From positions 62,001-126,000 of the forward strand of contig NZ_AUIJ01000010.1 of the NCBI RefSeq assembly GCF_000423645.1: 64,000 nucleotides of DNA, read 5' to 3'. Source of the DNA: Sediminimonas qiaohouensis DSM 21189 (GTDB lineage: Bacteria; Pseudomonadota; Alphaproteobacteria; Rhodobacterales; Rhodobacteraceae). The notes below the pieces were generated by a model. The model was not told the origin of the DNA. It saw only the letters and a program-made list of their open reading frames with translations, and ran no database searches. A program made the position numbers and the translations under genes. Positions 15,721 through 24,215 of the stretch are shown piece after piece (position 1 is the first letter of the stretch; each line of letters starts with the position of its first letter).

Positions 15721-16700
15721 GGGGTCTCTCCAGTAGGGCCGCCAAGGGCGACAAGGGTGATCTCGCCGTCCCACCGGGCGGCAAGACGTTCCGCGGCAGC
15801 CCAGGACCGAAGCCCTGAGCGACAGCAGAAAACAGCGCGTTGGCCCGGCGCGGGGCACGGCCCGCCGGGGCCAAAGGCATCCGGTGGCAGGCGCTCTGCG
15901 TCGGGCCGTACAAGCGGGCCTTCCGATGGCGCGCGCAGGTCAACCACGTAATCGCCTGCGCCGATCTGCGCCGGGTCGATGAACCGCGGCTGCCATTGCG
16001 GCTCGGGCGCGCCGTCAAAGCGAAAGCCGCCAAAACGGTGCGTGGCGGCATCGAAACTTGCGATCCGGCCCAGTGGCGTTTGCGCCATCCCCACCGCCAC
16101 GGCCAACGCCATTTGCGCCTGAAGGCTGCCGATCACGCCCACCACCGGGCCCAGAACGCCATCCTCGGCGCAGGACCCAAGGCGCTGCGGCAGGTCCGGG
16201 AACACCGCGCGCAGCGACGGCGCGCCGCCGCAAAACCCGCCCGCGTACCCCGCGCAGCCGATGACGGACGCACTGATTAGCGGCAGGCGGCGCGCGTGGC
16301 ACAGGTCCGACAGGATGTAGCTGACCGCAAAGCTGTCGGCACAGTCCAAAACCATATCGGCCCCCTGCGCCAGCGCCGCCGCATTCGCCGGGCCAAGCGC
16401 GCACGTCAGCGGCTCAACCCGGCAATCGGGGTTAAGCCCGTCCATCGCCCGCGCCGCCTGCTCGGCCTTGGCCAGGCCGATATCGGCGCCGCGAAACAGC
16501 GTCTGGCGGTGCAGGTTGCTTTCCTCCACCCGGTCGGGGTCCACCAGCCGGATATGCCCGATCCCGGCGCCCACAAGGTATTGCAGCACCGGCGCCGCCA
16601 GCCCCCCCGCGCCTATGATCAAGGCCGTCGCCCGACGCAGGCGGGCCTGCCCCTCGGCGCCCATCTCGGGCACTGCGGCCTGCCGGGCATAGCGGCTCAT
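15717..16700 (-). CDS. thiF: ThiF/MoeB-type adenylyltransferase with C-terminal rhodanese domain
   Basis: 327 residues. The N-terminal E1-like domain (about 1-235) has IIGAGGLAAPVLQYL for ATP, the RVEESNLHRQ strand and DCADSF; it would adenylate the ThiS C-terminus. A short rhodanese-like domain follows, with cysteines at about 292-293 in FCCRSGLRS that could carry a persulfide. The usual zinc CxxC pairs of MoeB/ThiF are missing: the first is replaced by SLRA before VFPDLPQ, and no second CxxC occurs. The gene sits between thiE and thiY with four-base overlaps on both sides, supporting the thiamin role over molybdopterin. Confidence 0.88.
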   Translation of the reverse strand: MSRYARQAAVPEMGAEGQARLRRATALIIGAGGLAAPVLQYLVGAGIGHIRLVDPDRVEESNLHRQTLFRGADIGLAKAEQAARAMDGLNPDCRVEPLTCALGPANAAALAQGADMVLDCADSFAVSYILSDLCHARRLPLISASVIGCAGYAGGFCGGAPSLRAVFPDLPQRLGSCAEDGVLGPVVGVIGSLQAQMALAVAVGMAQTPLGRIASFDAATHRFGGFRFDGAPEPQWQPRFIDPAQIGAGDYVVDLRAPSEGPLVRPDAERLPPDAFGPGGPCPAPGQRAVFCCRSGLRSWAAAERLAARWDGEITLVALGGPTGETP

Positions 16701-17293
16701 CGCGTCACCTCGATCCAGTCGCGTATCCGCCCCTCAGGATCGGGGTTCAGGGTGATGTCGGTGGCAACCGAAACCACGTCGGCCCCGGCGGCAAACGCCT
16801 CCGCCGCGCGCGCGATGTTCAGCCCGCCAATAGCCACCAGCGGCATATCGCCCACGCGCGATTTCCATTGCCGGACACGGTCCAGCCCCTGCTGATGCCA
16901 TTTCATCTTCTTCAGGATCGTCGGCCAGACCGGCCCAAGCGCCACGTAGTCGGGATCGCACGATAGCGCGCGCTCCAACTCCGCCTCGTCATGCGTCGAA
17001 ATACCCAGCCTAAGGCCCCCCCGGCGGATCGCGCGCAGATCGGCGGTAGCCAGATCCTCCTGCCCCAGATGTACCCAGTCGCAGCCCAGGTCGAGCGCCG
17101 CGCGCCAGTGGTCGTTGACCACCATCACCGCCCCCGCCGCGCGACAAAGATCGCGGCTGCGCGCCAGACTTGAACGCAATTCCGCCTCCGGCAGGTCCTT
17201 CAGGCGCATCTGCACCAACCGAACCCCAAGCGGCAGCGCCCGCTCAAGCCACGCCGGATCGTCGAAGATCGGGTAGAAACGATCGCGCATCAT
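16697..17293 (-). CDS. thiE: thiamin-phosphate synthase
   Basis: 198 residues, TIM-barrel. It joins hydroxymethylpyrimidine diphosphate and thiazole phosphate to thiamin phosphate. Seen: [10 protein letters not shown] near the N-terminus, [23 protein letters not shown] for pyrophosphate/Mg binding, and [20 protein letters not shown] at the phosphate loop. The family STH motif is present as [10 protein letters not shown]. Overlaps thiG and thiF by four bases. Two adjacent ATG codons start the gene; either is possible. Confidence 0.95.
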   Translation of the reverse strand: MMRDRFYPIFDDPAWLERALPLGVRLVQMRLKDLPEAELRSSLARSRDLCRAAGAVMVVNDHWRAALDLGCDWVHLGQEDLATADLRAIRRGGLRLGISTHDEAELERALSCDPDYVALGPVWPTILKKMKWHQQGLDRVRQWKSRVGDMPLVAIGGLNIARAAEAFAAGADVVSVATDITLNPDPEGRIRDWIEVTR

Positions 17294-18060
17294 TCCAGCT
17301 CCGCCAGTCCCAAAACGGGCGTCGATGGCGCGGCCATGTCGCGCGGCTCCATCGGGTCGGCCTCATGGGCCAGCCGCCCCGCCTCCAACGCGCGCGCGAA
17401 ACCCTCTGCCATCGCCGCCGGGGCGCCCGCCTTGGCGACCGCCGTATTCAACAGCACCGCGTCGAACCCCAGCTCCATCGCCTGCGCCGCGTGGCTGGGC
17501 ATTCCAAGCCCTGCGTCGATCACCATCGGCACGCCGGGAAACTGCGCGCGCAGCGTGCGCAGGCCATAGAGGTTGTTCAAACCCCGTCCCGTGCCAATCG
17601 GCGCGCCCCAGGGCATCAGAACCTCGCACCCGGCCTCAAGCAACCGGCCGGCCAGGATGCCGTCCTCGGTCATGTAGGGAAACACCCGGAACCCGTCCTC
17701 GCACAGGATGCGCGCCGCCTCTATCAGGCCGAACGGGTCGGGCTGCAGCGTGTCCTCGTGGCCGATCACCTCAAGCTTGATCCAGTCGGTGCCAAACAGC
17801 TCGCGCGCCATGTGCGCGGTGGTAACCGCCTCGCGCACGCTGTGGCAGCCGGCGGTATTGGGCAGAACCGGCACGCCCAGCCCTTCGATCATGTCCCAAA
17901 ACGCGCCGCCGTCGCCGCCCGCCGCCTCGCGCCGGACCGATACGGTCGCCACGCCCGCACCCGAGCGGTGAAACGCCTCGGCCATGATCGCCGGCGAGGG
18001 GTATTGCGCCGTGCCCAGCATCAGCGGCGAGGCGATTTCGACACCATAGAAAACCGGCAT
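17290..18060 (-). CDS. thiG: thiazole synthase
   Basis: 256 residues from the ATG at 18060 ([20 protein letters not shown]). It forms the thiazole ring from deoxyxylulose phosphate, ThiS thiocarboxylate and dehydroglycine. The Schiff-base lysine lies in DWIKLEVIG, and the barrel end carries [19 protein letters not shown], then [12 protein letters not shown]. ThiS, ThiO and ThiF, the partners of the oxygen-dependent pathway, are its direct neighbours. One base separates it from the thiS stop codon. Confidence 0.96.
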   Translation of the reverse strand: MPVFYGVEIASPLMLGTAQYPSPAIMAEAFHRSGAGVATVSVRREAAGGDGGAFWDMIEGLGVPVLPNTAGCHSVREAVTTAHMARELFGTDWIKLEVIGHEDTLQPDPFGLIEAARILCEDGFRVFPYMTEDGILAGRLLEAGCEVLMPWGAPIGTGRGLNNLYGLRTLRAQFPGVPMVIDAGLGMPSHAAQAMELGFDAVLLNTAVAKAGAPAAMAEGFARALEAGRLAHEADPMEPRDMAAPSTPVLGLAELE

Positions 18061-18061
18061 T

Positions 18062-18259
18062 CTACCCCCCCTGCCTTGGTGCCAGAATCTCCAGCCGGTC
18101 ACCCTCGCAAAGCGCATGATCAGCGCGCATGGCGGCGGGCACGAATTCCCCGTTCACCGCCGTGGCAACCCGCGCCGCGCCATAGCCCAGCTCGTCCAGC
18201 GCCGCCGCCAGCTTTTCCGCCGCGATCTGGCTGCTCTCTCCGTTGACGGTAATCCTCAT
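18062..18259 (-). CDS. thiS: sulfur carrier protein ThiS
   Basis: 65 residues, ubiquitin-like beta-grasp fold, ending in the Gly-Gly dipeptide (LAPRQGG) that ThiF adenylates and that becomes a thiocarboxylate. Seen also: MRITVNGE at the N-terminus and [11 protein letters not shown] before the tail. Lies between thiO and thiG with a four-base overlap to thiO. Confidence 0.95.
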   Translation of the reverse strand: MRITVNGESSQIAAEKLAAALDELGYGAARVATAVNGEFVPAAMRADHALCEGDRLEILAPRQGG

Positions 18260-19224
18260 TGCAAAAACTCCGATGTATTCCCCTCAAGCACCCAATCCGC
18301 CGTCATCCGCGCCAGCGCGGGCGCCAGCAGATAACCGTGCCGAAACAGGCCGTTGACATGAATGCGATCCTCCTGCCGAACGATGCGCGGCAGGTTGTCG
18401 GCAAAGGCGGGCCGGGCATCGGCGCCGATCTCAAGCACCTGCGCCTCGGCCAGCCCGGGATGCAGCGCATAGGCCGCGTTCAAGAGCTCCACCACCGAAC
18501 GCAAGCTCGCCGGGCCGCGCCCTTCGCTTTCGATCTGGGTGGCACCCAGCATGTAGATGCCATCACCGCGCGGCACGATATAAAGCGGATGTCGCGGATG
18601 CAGCAGGCGCACGGTGCGGTTGATGCCGACGCCCGGCGCGCGTAGAATCGCCATCTCGCCCCGCACCCCGCGCAGGCCCGGCAGCCGGTCGCGGGCGGCA
18701 AGGCCACGACAGTCGATTATCTGGCCCTGCGGCGGGGTCGCGCGCTCGATCCGCACACCGCGCGCAGCCAGGGTCCGTTGTAGCGTCTCAAGCGCGGCGC
18801 GCGGGTCCATATGCGCCTCGCTGGCAAAATGCAGCGCGCTGGCAAACCTGTCAGGCAGCTCCGGCTCAAGCGCGCCAACCCCCGCGCGGTCAAGCGTCTC
18901 GTGCCCCCCGGTGCGCCGCGCGAACCGGTCAAGCTCGCCGCGGTCGCGGTCCAGTGCCACAACCAGCGTTCCCGCCTGCGTCACCGCCGCGCCCGCCGCC
19001 TGCCACCACGCCGCCGCCTCGCGGCCAAGGCGCACAACCGGCTCTTCCGCCGTCTCGCCCTCGCACAAGGGCGCCAGCATCCCCGCGGCCCACCACGAAC
19101 ACGCCAGCGGTCCCGGTGCGCCCTCCGGGTCGATGAGGCGCACGCGCGCCCCCCGCGCCGATAGCTCCGCCGCGACAGACAGCCCCGCAACCCCGGCGCC
19201 CAGGATGGTCGCGTCAATATTCAT
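18256..19224 (-). CDS. thiO: glycine oxidase
   Basis: 322 residues from the ATG at 19224, which overlaps the thiD stop. A FAD-dependent D-amino-acid-oxidase-type protein: Rossmann motif ILGAGVAGLSVAAEL at the start, a substrate domain, and VNGLFRHGYLLAPALA for the C-terminal flavin contact. It oxidises glycine to the imine that supplies C2 and N of the thiazole, so this pathway needs oxygen and not ThiH. Position between thiD and thiS confirms the role. Confidence 0.92.
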   Translation of the reverse strand: MNIDATILGAGVAGLSVAAELSARGARVRLIDPEGAPGPLACSWWAAGMLAPLCEGETAEEPVVRLGREAAAWWQAAGAAVTQAGTLVVALDRDRGELDRFARRTGGHETLDRAGVGALEPELPDRFASALHFASEAHMDPRAALETLQRTLAARGVRIERATPPQGQIIDCRGLAARDRLPGLRGVRGEMAILRAPGVGINRTVRLLHPRHPLYIVPRGDGIYMLGATQIESEGRGPASLRSVVELLNAAYALHPGLAEAQVLEIGADARPAFADNLPRIVRQEDRIHVNGLFRHGYLLAPALARMTADWVLEGNTSEFLQ

Positions 19225-20024
19225 GTCCAAACCTCGTGAAAATGATGCACCGGGCCATGCCCGCGCCCCACGCCAAGCGCATCCGCCGCCGCGATCGCCC
19301 CGTGCAGCCAGCCATGCGCGCGGCCCACGGCATCCTGCGGCGCCGCGCCCTTGGCCAGTTCCGCCGCGATCGCCGACGATAGCGAACAGCCGGTGCCGTG
19401 GGTGTTGCGCGTGCTTAGCCGGGGCGCCTCGAACACCGCCGTGCCTGCCGCGCTTATCAGCGCATCGCGGCAAACCGGCCCCGCCGCGTGTCCGCCCTTC
19501 ATCAAAACCGCCCGCGCGCCCAAATCGCGCAGCGCGCTGCCTTGCGCCTCGACAGCGCCCGGCGTGTCCGCCTCCTCGCGCCTCAGCAGCCGCGCCGCCT
19601 CGGGCAGGTTGGGGGTCAGGATCGTCGCGCGCGGCACAAGGGTGCGCGCAAGCGCCGCCACCGCGTCATCGGCCAGAAGCGCATCGCCCGACTTGGCAAC
19701 CATCACCGGGTCCAGCACGATCGGCCCTTCGTAGCCCGACAGCGCCTCGGCCACGGCCTCGATGATGCCGGCATCGCCCAACATCCCGATTTTGACCGCG
19801 TCCACCTCGATATCGGCCAGGACCGACGCGATCTGCGCCGACACAAGGCCAGGCGGCAGCATCCGGGCGGCCTGAACGCCGGTTGTGTTCTGCGCCGTGA
19901 TCGCGGTGATCGCAGTCGCGGCATACACGCCGAGCGCCGAGGCCGCCTTGATATCCGCCTGGATACCGGCGCCACCGCCACTGTCGGATCCTGCGATCAC
20001 GAGTATTCTGGAAATGTTTCCCAT
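19221..20024 (-). CDS. thiD: hydroxymethylpyrimidine kinase/phosphomethylpyrimidine kinase
   Basis: 267 residues from the ATG at 20024, with GGAGGAGGA just upstream. It phosphorylates hydroxymethylpyrimidine twice. The ribokinase-like fold shows VIAGSDSGGGAGIQADIK at the N-terminus and NTHGTGCSLSSAIAA, with the catalytic aspartate-like region before it. First gene of the operon, 67 bp downstream of the TPP riboswitch. It feeds both de novo and salvaged pyrimidine to ThiE. Confidence 0.96.
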   Translation of the reverse strand: MGNISRILVIAGSDSGGGAGIQADIKAASALGVYAATAITAITAQNTTGVQAARMLPPGLVSAQIASVLADIEVDAVKIGMLGDAGIIEAVAEALSGYEGPIVLDPVMVAKSGDALLADDAVAALARTLVPRATILTPNLPEAARLLRREEADTPGAVEAQGSALRDLGARAVLMKGGHAAGPVCRDALISAAGTAVFEAPRLSTRNTHGTGCSLSSAIAAELAKGAAPQDAVGRAHGWLHGAIAAADALGVGRGHGPVHHFHEVWT

Positions 20025-20090
20025 GTCCTCCTCCGGTTGCGGGCAACGGCAAAGAGGACAAAGAAAGCGGGCGATATGCGCGCTCAAGCT

Positions 20091-20173
20091 CCGTTCCCTA
20101 CGCCGGTATTGCCCGGATCAGGTTCGATGGGTTGGCGCATGCGCCTCTCAGCCCCGGTAAGGGCACCCCAACG
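20091..20173 (-). promoter_or_regulatory. TPP riboswitch (THI element)
   Basis: On the minus strand the conserved THI-box pieces appear in order: GGGGTGCCC, GGGCTGAGA, ACCCATCGAACCTGATC, then GGGCAATACCGGCGTAGGGA. The length of about 83 nt and the position 67 nt before thiD match TPP aptamers. It should switch off thiD-O-S-G-E-F-Y-tenA-Z-X when thiamin pyrophosphate is plentiful, probably at translation of thiD, since no T-tract terminator is visible between aptamer and start. Confidence 0.96.
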
Positions 20174-20277
20174 GATTTGACGAAACGGTAACGGATGTGC
20201 ACGGAGCCTGCAACCGCATCCTGTGCATGGGCCTATTGCGACCCCTGCACGAGCGGTCGACAAGCCGCGCATCGACG

Positions 20278-20480
20278 GGCCGCGGTGCGGCGATCCTGCG
20301 CTGGTGTGGGGCACTTTATGCCCGCCAAATTCGAATAAGCGCAGAGCAATGCGCCCAGCCCAGCCAAATCGCCGTGCCGTCACGCCAGAGGCGCGCCGAT
20401 GAAGGGTGGCGCCCCTTCGGGGCGACGGACGGCCCGGCGATGCGCGGCGCCCTGCGGGCGCTATTCCGCGCAGGGCGCTG
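20278..20480 (+). repeat. dispersed intergenic repeat A, long diverged copy (A3)
   Basis: Modules in order: GGGCCGCGGTGCGGCG, a GCACTTTATGCCCGCCAAAT stretch, CGTCACGCCAGAGGCGCGCCG hairpin arm, and the terminal GCGGGCGCTATTCCGCGCAGG. The order matches 45061..45280. Lies between trpB and the thi riboswitch; with the riboswitch it accounts for most of the gap 20025..20535. Confidence 0.65.
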
Positions 20481-20535
20481 TGGCCAAAGGGCCGATCAAA
20501 GCCAGCGCACCCACTTCTCGAATAGATCCGAACGC

Positions 20536-21783
20536 TCAGCGCCCCTCGGGGGCGCCTTCCATGTCGAAGCCCAGGTGCCGAGCGACGGTGTAGATGTCCT
20601 TGTCGCCGCGCCCGCACATGTTCATTACCAGGATATGATCGGCCGGCAGATTGGGCGCGATCTTGGCGACATGGGCCAGCGCGTGGCACGGCTCCAGCGC
20701 CGGTATGATCCCCTCCAGCGCGCAAGACAGCTGGAACGCCTCCAGCGCCTCGGCATCGGTGATCGACACGTATTCGGCCCGGCCGGTATCGTGCAGCCAG
20801 CTATGCTCGGGCCCGATGCCCGGATAATCCAGACCTGCGGAGATGCTGAATCCTTCCAGGATCTGGCCGTCATCGTCCTGCAACAGGTACGTGCGGTTGC
20901 CATGCAGGACCCCCGGACGCCCCCCGGTCAGCGACGCGCAATGCTCCATCTTCGCGTTCACGCCCTTGCCGCCGGCCTCGACCCCGATGATGTTCACCGA
21001 TTTGTCGTCAAGGAACGGAAAGAACAGCCCCATCGCGTTCGAGCCGCCGCCGATCGCCGCTATCACCGTGTCGGGCAGGCGGCCCTCGCCCTCCTGCTCG
21101 GCCAGTTGCCAGCGCACCTCCTTGCCGATCACTGACTGGAAATCGCGCACCATCGCCGGATAGGGATGCGGCCCCGCCACCGTGCCAATGCAATAGAACG
21201 TGTCATGCACGTTGGTCACCCAGTCGCGCAGCGCGTCGTTCATCGCGTCCTTCAGCGTGCCGCGCCCCGATGTCACCGGCACCACCTCGGCACCCAAAAG
21301 GCGCATGCGGAACACGTTTGGCGCCTGCCGCTCGACGTCATGCGCGCCCATGTAGACCACGCATTTCAACCCGAACTTGGCGCAGACCGTGGCTGTCGCC
21401 ACGCCGTGCTGCCCGGCGCCGGTCTCGGCGATGATGCGCTTCTTGCCCATCCGCCGCGCCAGCAGGATCTGCCCCAGCACGTTGTTGATCTTGTGCGCGC
21501 CGGTATGGTTCAGCTCGTCGCGCTTGAGGTAGATCTTGGCGCCGCCGAAATGCTCGGTCATCCGCGCGGCGTAATAAAGCGGGCTGGGCCGGCCCACGTA
21601 ATGCGTCCACAGATCATCCATCTCGGCCCAGAACGACGGGTCGGTCTTAGCCGCCTCGTAATGCTCTTCCAAAGACAGGATCAGCGGCATCAGGGTCTCG
21701 GACACGAACCGCCCGCCGAAGTCGCCGAAGCGGCCCTTTTCGTCCGGGCCGGTCATGAAGCTATTGAATAGGTCGTTGGACAT
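20536..21783 (-). CDS. trpB: tryptophan synthase beta subunit
   Basis: 415 residues from the ATG at 21783 ([17 protein letters not shown]). The PLP enzyme condenses indole with serine. The PLP lysine is K98 in [12 protein letters not shown], and the GGGSNAMG phosphate-binding loop is intact. It stands alone: its partner trpA is at 8628..9419, with ychF, the LuxR island and the whole thi operon between. The frame stays open upstream of 21783 without conserved residues. Confidence 0.97.
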   Translation of the reverse strand: MSNDLFNSFMTGPDEKGRFGDFGGRFVSETLMPLILSLEEHYEAAKTDPSFWAEMDDLWTHYVGRPSPLYYAARMTEHFGGAKIYLKRDELNHTGAHKINNVLGQILLARRMGKKRIIAETGAGQHGVATATVCAKFGLKCVVYMGAHDVERQAPNVFRMRLLGAEVVPVTSGRGTLKDAMNDALRDWVTNVHDTFYCIGTVAGPHPYPAMVRDFQSVIGKEVRWQLAEQEGEGRLPDTVIAAIGGGSNAMGLFFPFLDDKSVNIIGVEAGGKGVNAKMEHCASLTGGRPGVLHGNRTYLLQDDDGQILEGFSISAGLDYPGIGPEHSWLHDTGRAEYVSITDAEALEAFQLSCALEGIIPALEPCHALAHVAKIAPNLPADHILVMNMCGRGDKDIYTVARHLGFDMEGAPEGR

Positions 21784-22052
21784 GGCTCGCCCCCTTCGGG
21801 TCACACTGATCTGGCTTTGACGTGAATATGGGGTGCACAGGCGTTTTTCCAGCGGTTTTTGATGCCGCCCGCACAAGCCGGGCACGTGCCTGTCCGTCGG
21901 ATGGCGCCGCAACGAATGAGCTGGTCACTTTATCGCGCCACGCACCTCCACGCTATCAACGGCAGCGCCACACCTCCAAAGCGCCAGCCCGCCGGAACGG
22001 GCAGGCGCTCGCCCGGCGCCTGTCGGCGCTATTCGGGCGGGGCCAGCCTCCC

Positions 22053-23186
22053 CTACCCCAGCAACCGCTGCGCCACTTCGCCGCTGGCGTGGGTGATGCG
22101 CCCGCCGGCCATCGTCAGCCCGACGCGCCCGGCCGGGTCCAGCACCACCAAATCGGCCCGCAATCCGGGTCTCAGCGCGCCGCGGTCCTGCAGGCCCAGC
22201 GCCCGTGCCGGACCGGACGACACCAGCGCCCATGCCTCGGGCCAGCCGACCTGCCCGGCCAGTGCGCGCGCTGCCTGCAACGGCGCCGGGTAATGGTAAT
22301 CCGACGCCAGCGCATCGCACAGCCCCGCCGCCACCAACTCCCCGGCGCTGACCCGCCCGGTATGCGAGCCGCCCCGCACCACGTTGGGCGCGCCCAGCAC
22401 GATCGCATCGCCCGCCGACCGCGCCGCGCGCGCGGCCTCTTCGGTTTCGGGAAACTCGGCCACGTCCACACCGCGCGCCTGCCACGCCGCGCGCGCCGCA
22501 CCAGTGCGGTCGTCATGACTACCCATCCGCACACCCGCCGCCCCAAGCCCAGCCGCCAGCGCATCCAGCGCGGCGGGCACCGCGCCCCCCTGCGCATGCA
22601 GCGCGCGCAGCAGCCCCAGATGCGCCTCGGGGCTGCGCCCACCCTTGAGCGCCTGCCCCGTAAGGCGCGGCGGCCGCTTGCCCCGGTCCAGCGCGTCATG
22701 CGGCAGGTGATCGTTGAACACCACGTACCCCACCCCGTACCGCTCCACCGCATCCGCGAAGGCGCCGTAATCATCCAGCATATGCGTCTCGAACCGTAGC
22801 TGCGCGCGCATGTCGGTGCCGACCGCCTCGTAGTGCTCCAGCGCCTCAAGGAACCTTTGCGCGAACTCGGGGCCGCGCATGCCGCCCTCCCAGCTCCAGA
22901 ATTGCGCCAGAACGGCGGTGGTGATGCCGCATGCCGCCAGTTCCGCCTCAACGGCGGCCAGTCCCGCGCCCAAATCGCGCACCGCCCCCCGGCGCGGCGC
23001 AAGGTGCCGTTCGAACCCGTCGCCGTGCATATCCACGATCCCCGGCAGCACGGTGCAGCCGGGCAAGTCCACCGCGCGCCCCTGCGGCGCCTCGGCGATC
23101 ACCCCGTCCGCCAGCGCCAGCGCCCCCGCCCGCAGGCCATCGGGCCACAGCACCCGCGCCCCAGTCAGTGTCAACGCCACGCTCAT
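22053..23186 (-). CDS. phnM: PhnM-type amidohydrolase (ribose 1-methylphosphonate 5-triphosphate diphosphatase)
   Basis: 377 residues from the ATG at 23186, which overlaps the preceding hydrolase stop (ATGA). PhnM releases diphosphate from the C-P lyase intermediate. Metal ligands are visible in [14 protein letters not shown], and the family segments [31 protein letters not shown] and [11 protein letters not shown] are present. No other phn gene occurs in the window, which is unusual, since PhnM is normally encoded in a phn cluster. It could serve a distant cluster or a different phosphonate or nucleotide substrate. Confidence 0.85.
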   Translation of the reverse strand: MSVALTLTGARVLWPDGLRAGALALADGVIAEAPQGRAVDLPGCTVLPGIVDMHGDGFERHLAPRRGAVRDLGAGLAAVEAELAACGITTAVLAQFWSWEGGMRGPEFAQRFLEALEHYEAVGTDMRAQLRFETHMLDDYGAFADAVERYGVGYVVFNDHLPHDALDRGKRPPRLTGQALKGGRSPEAHLGLLRALHAQGGAVPAALDALAAGLGAAGVRMGSHDDRTGAARAAWQARGVDVAEFPETEEAARAARSAGDAIVLGAPNVVRGGSHTGRVSAGELVAAGLCDALASDYHYPAPLQAARALAGQVGWPEAWALVSSGPARALGLQDRGALRPGLRADLVVLDPAGRVGLTMAGGRITHASGEVAQRLLG

Positions 23187-23908
23187 CTCTGGTCCGGCAG
23201 CTCCATCACCGCCTCCCCGTAGCTCAGATCGTGATCGAACGCGCCCGTGCGCAGGAACCGCTCGACCTGCGCGATCACCAGCGGGCTGTTCATCATGAAC
23301 GTATGCGTCACCGGCAGCACGATATGATCGGCCATCCCCTCCACCCGGGTCGAGGCGACCGACACCTTGCCATCGTCCGGCCCCTCGATCATGGCCGAGA
23401 AGACGGGGCTGATTGATCGGTTTCCCGCGATCACGCCCAACTCGAAATCGACGGGCGGCAAATGCGCAGGCAGCCCCCGCGCGCCGGTCCCAAGCTGCTG
23501 CCCCGCCGGCCCGTTCAGCCACGCGAACGCCTCCAGATCGCCCAACTCGTCCACCAGTTCGGCCCCCTGGTTCGGCGGCGCCAGCATCACCACCCGGCCC
23601 AGCGCCCCGGGCCGGCTTCCAACCAGCCAATAGCGCGTCAGGATCCCGCCCATCGAATGCGTCACGATATGCGTGCGTTCGCCCCCGCAGCGCGCCACCG
23701 CACGCGGCAATACGTCGGCGGCAAGGCTTGCGATCGTCGCCTCGGTCGAGGGGTAGCCGGGCCGCACCACGCGGTAGCCCTTGCGCTCCAACACCTCCTC
23801 CATCAGCAGGAAAGACGCCTGCGTGCGCGCCAGCCCATGCAGCAACACAACGCAATCCGCCGCCGCCACGGCGGGCCAGAACATCAACAGGGCAAGGATC
23901 CATTTCAT
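23183..23908 (-). CDS. secreted alpha/beta hydrolase, lipase-like
   Basis: 241 residues from the ATG at 23908. A signal peptide ([17 protein letters not shown]) precedes an alpha/beta hydrolase fold with [10 protein letters not shown] at the oxyanion loop, the nucleophile S85 in THSMGG, an acid in GPDDGKVSV (about 178-179) and H202 in PVTHTFMM. This resembles triacylglycerol-lipase/palmitoyl-thioesterase-like proteins exported to the periplasm. The substrate is unknown. Its stop overlaps the phnM start, yet no functional link is known. Confidence 0.8.
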   Translation of the reverse strand: MKWILALLMFWPAVAAADCVVLLHGLARTQASFLLMEEVLERKGYRVVRPGYPSTEATIASLAADVLPRAVARCGGERTHIVTHSMGGILTRYWLVGSRPGALGRVVMLAPPNQGAELVDELGDLEAFAWLNGPAGQQLGTGARGLPAHLPPVDFELGVIAGNRSISPVFSAMIEGPDDGKVSVASTRVEGMADHIVLPVTHTFMMNSPLVIAQVERFLRTGAFDHDLSYGEAVMELPDQR

Positions 23909-24046
23909 GGCGTTCAAATAGGGTGTTTGCCCGCAGCGCGAAAGGGGCAATGGCGGCGCGCGCCATACCCCGGGCGCACAACGATCCTGTGACACTATGG
24001 CTCACGGGCCACTCAAGGAACAAGAAACGGTTATCGCCACTCCCCC

Positions 24047-24213
24047 TGCGCGGAATAGAGGCGCGTAGCGCCGCCGCGCAGCGCCCGACCGCCCCCTCGG
24101 GCGGACGCTTTTGCAGGCGTACCAAATGATTGATAGCTAGGAGGTATTTGGCCGGCATAAAGCGCAATCCACACCCGTTGCTGCGCCCACCCGGCGGTCG
24201 GGCACCGCGCGCC
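24047..24213 (-). repeat. dispersed intergenic repeat A, full-order copy without central hairpin (A4)
   Basis: Read on the minus strand: GGTGCCCGACCGCCGGGTGG, GTGTGGATTGCGCTTTATGC, CCAAATACC, ATCATTTG, CCTGCAAAAGCGTCCGCCCG, and GCGCCTCTATTCCGCGCA. Every module is shared with 45061..45280; only the central CCAGAGG hairpin is absent. It ends three bases after the flavoprotein stop at 24216 and fills most of the 307-bp gap 23909..24215. Confidence 0.8.
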
Positions 24214-24215
24214 GC

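Noticed and set aside
21980-22008. GC-rich inverted repeat after phnM considered as a terminator
   Set aside because: The stem has a mismatch and no T-tract follows; too weak to call.
22053-24167. A single 704-codon frame on the minus strand
   Set aside because: Only the last 378 codons are PhnM. The first part overlaps the lipase-like gene in another frame and repeat A4, and carries no conserved protein sequence.
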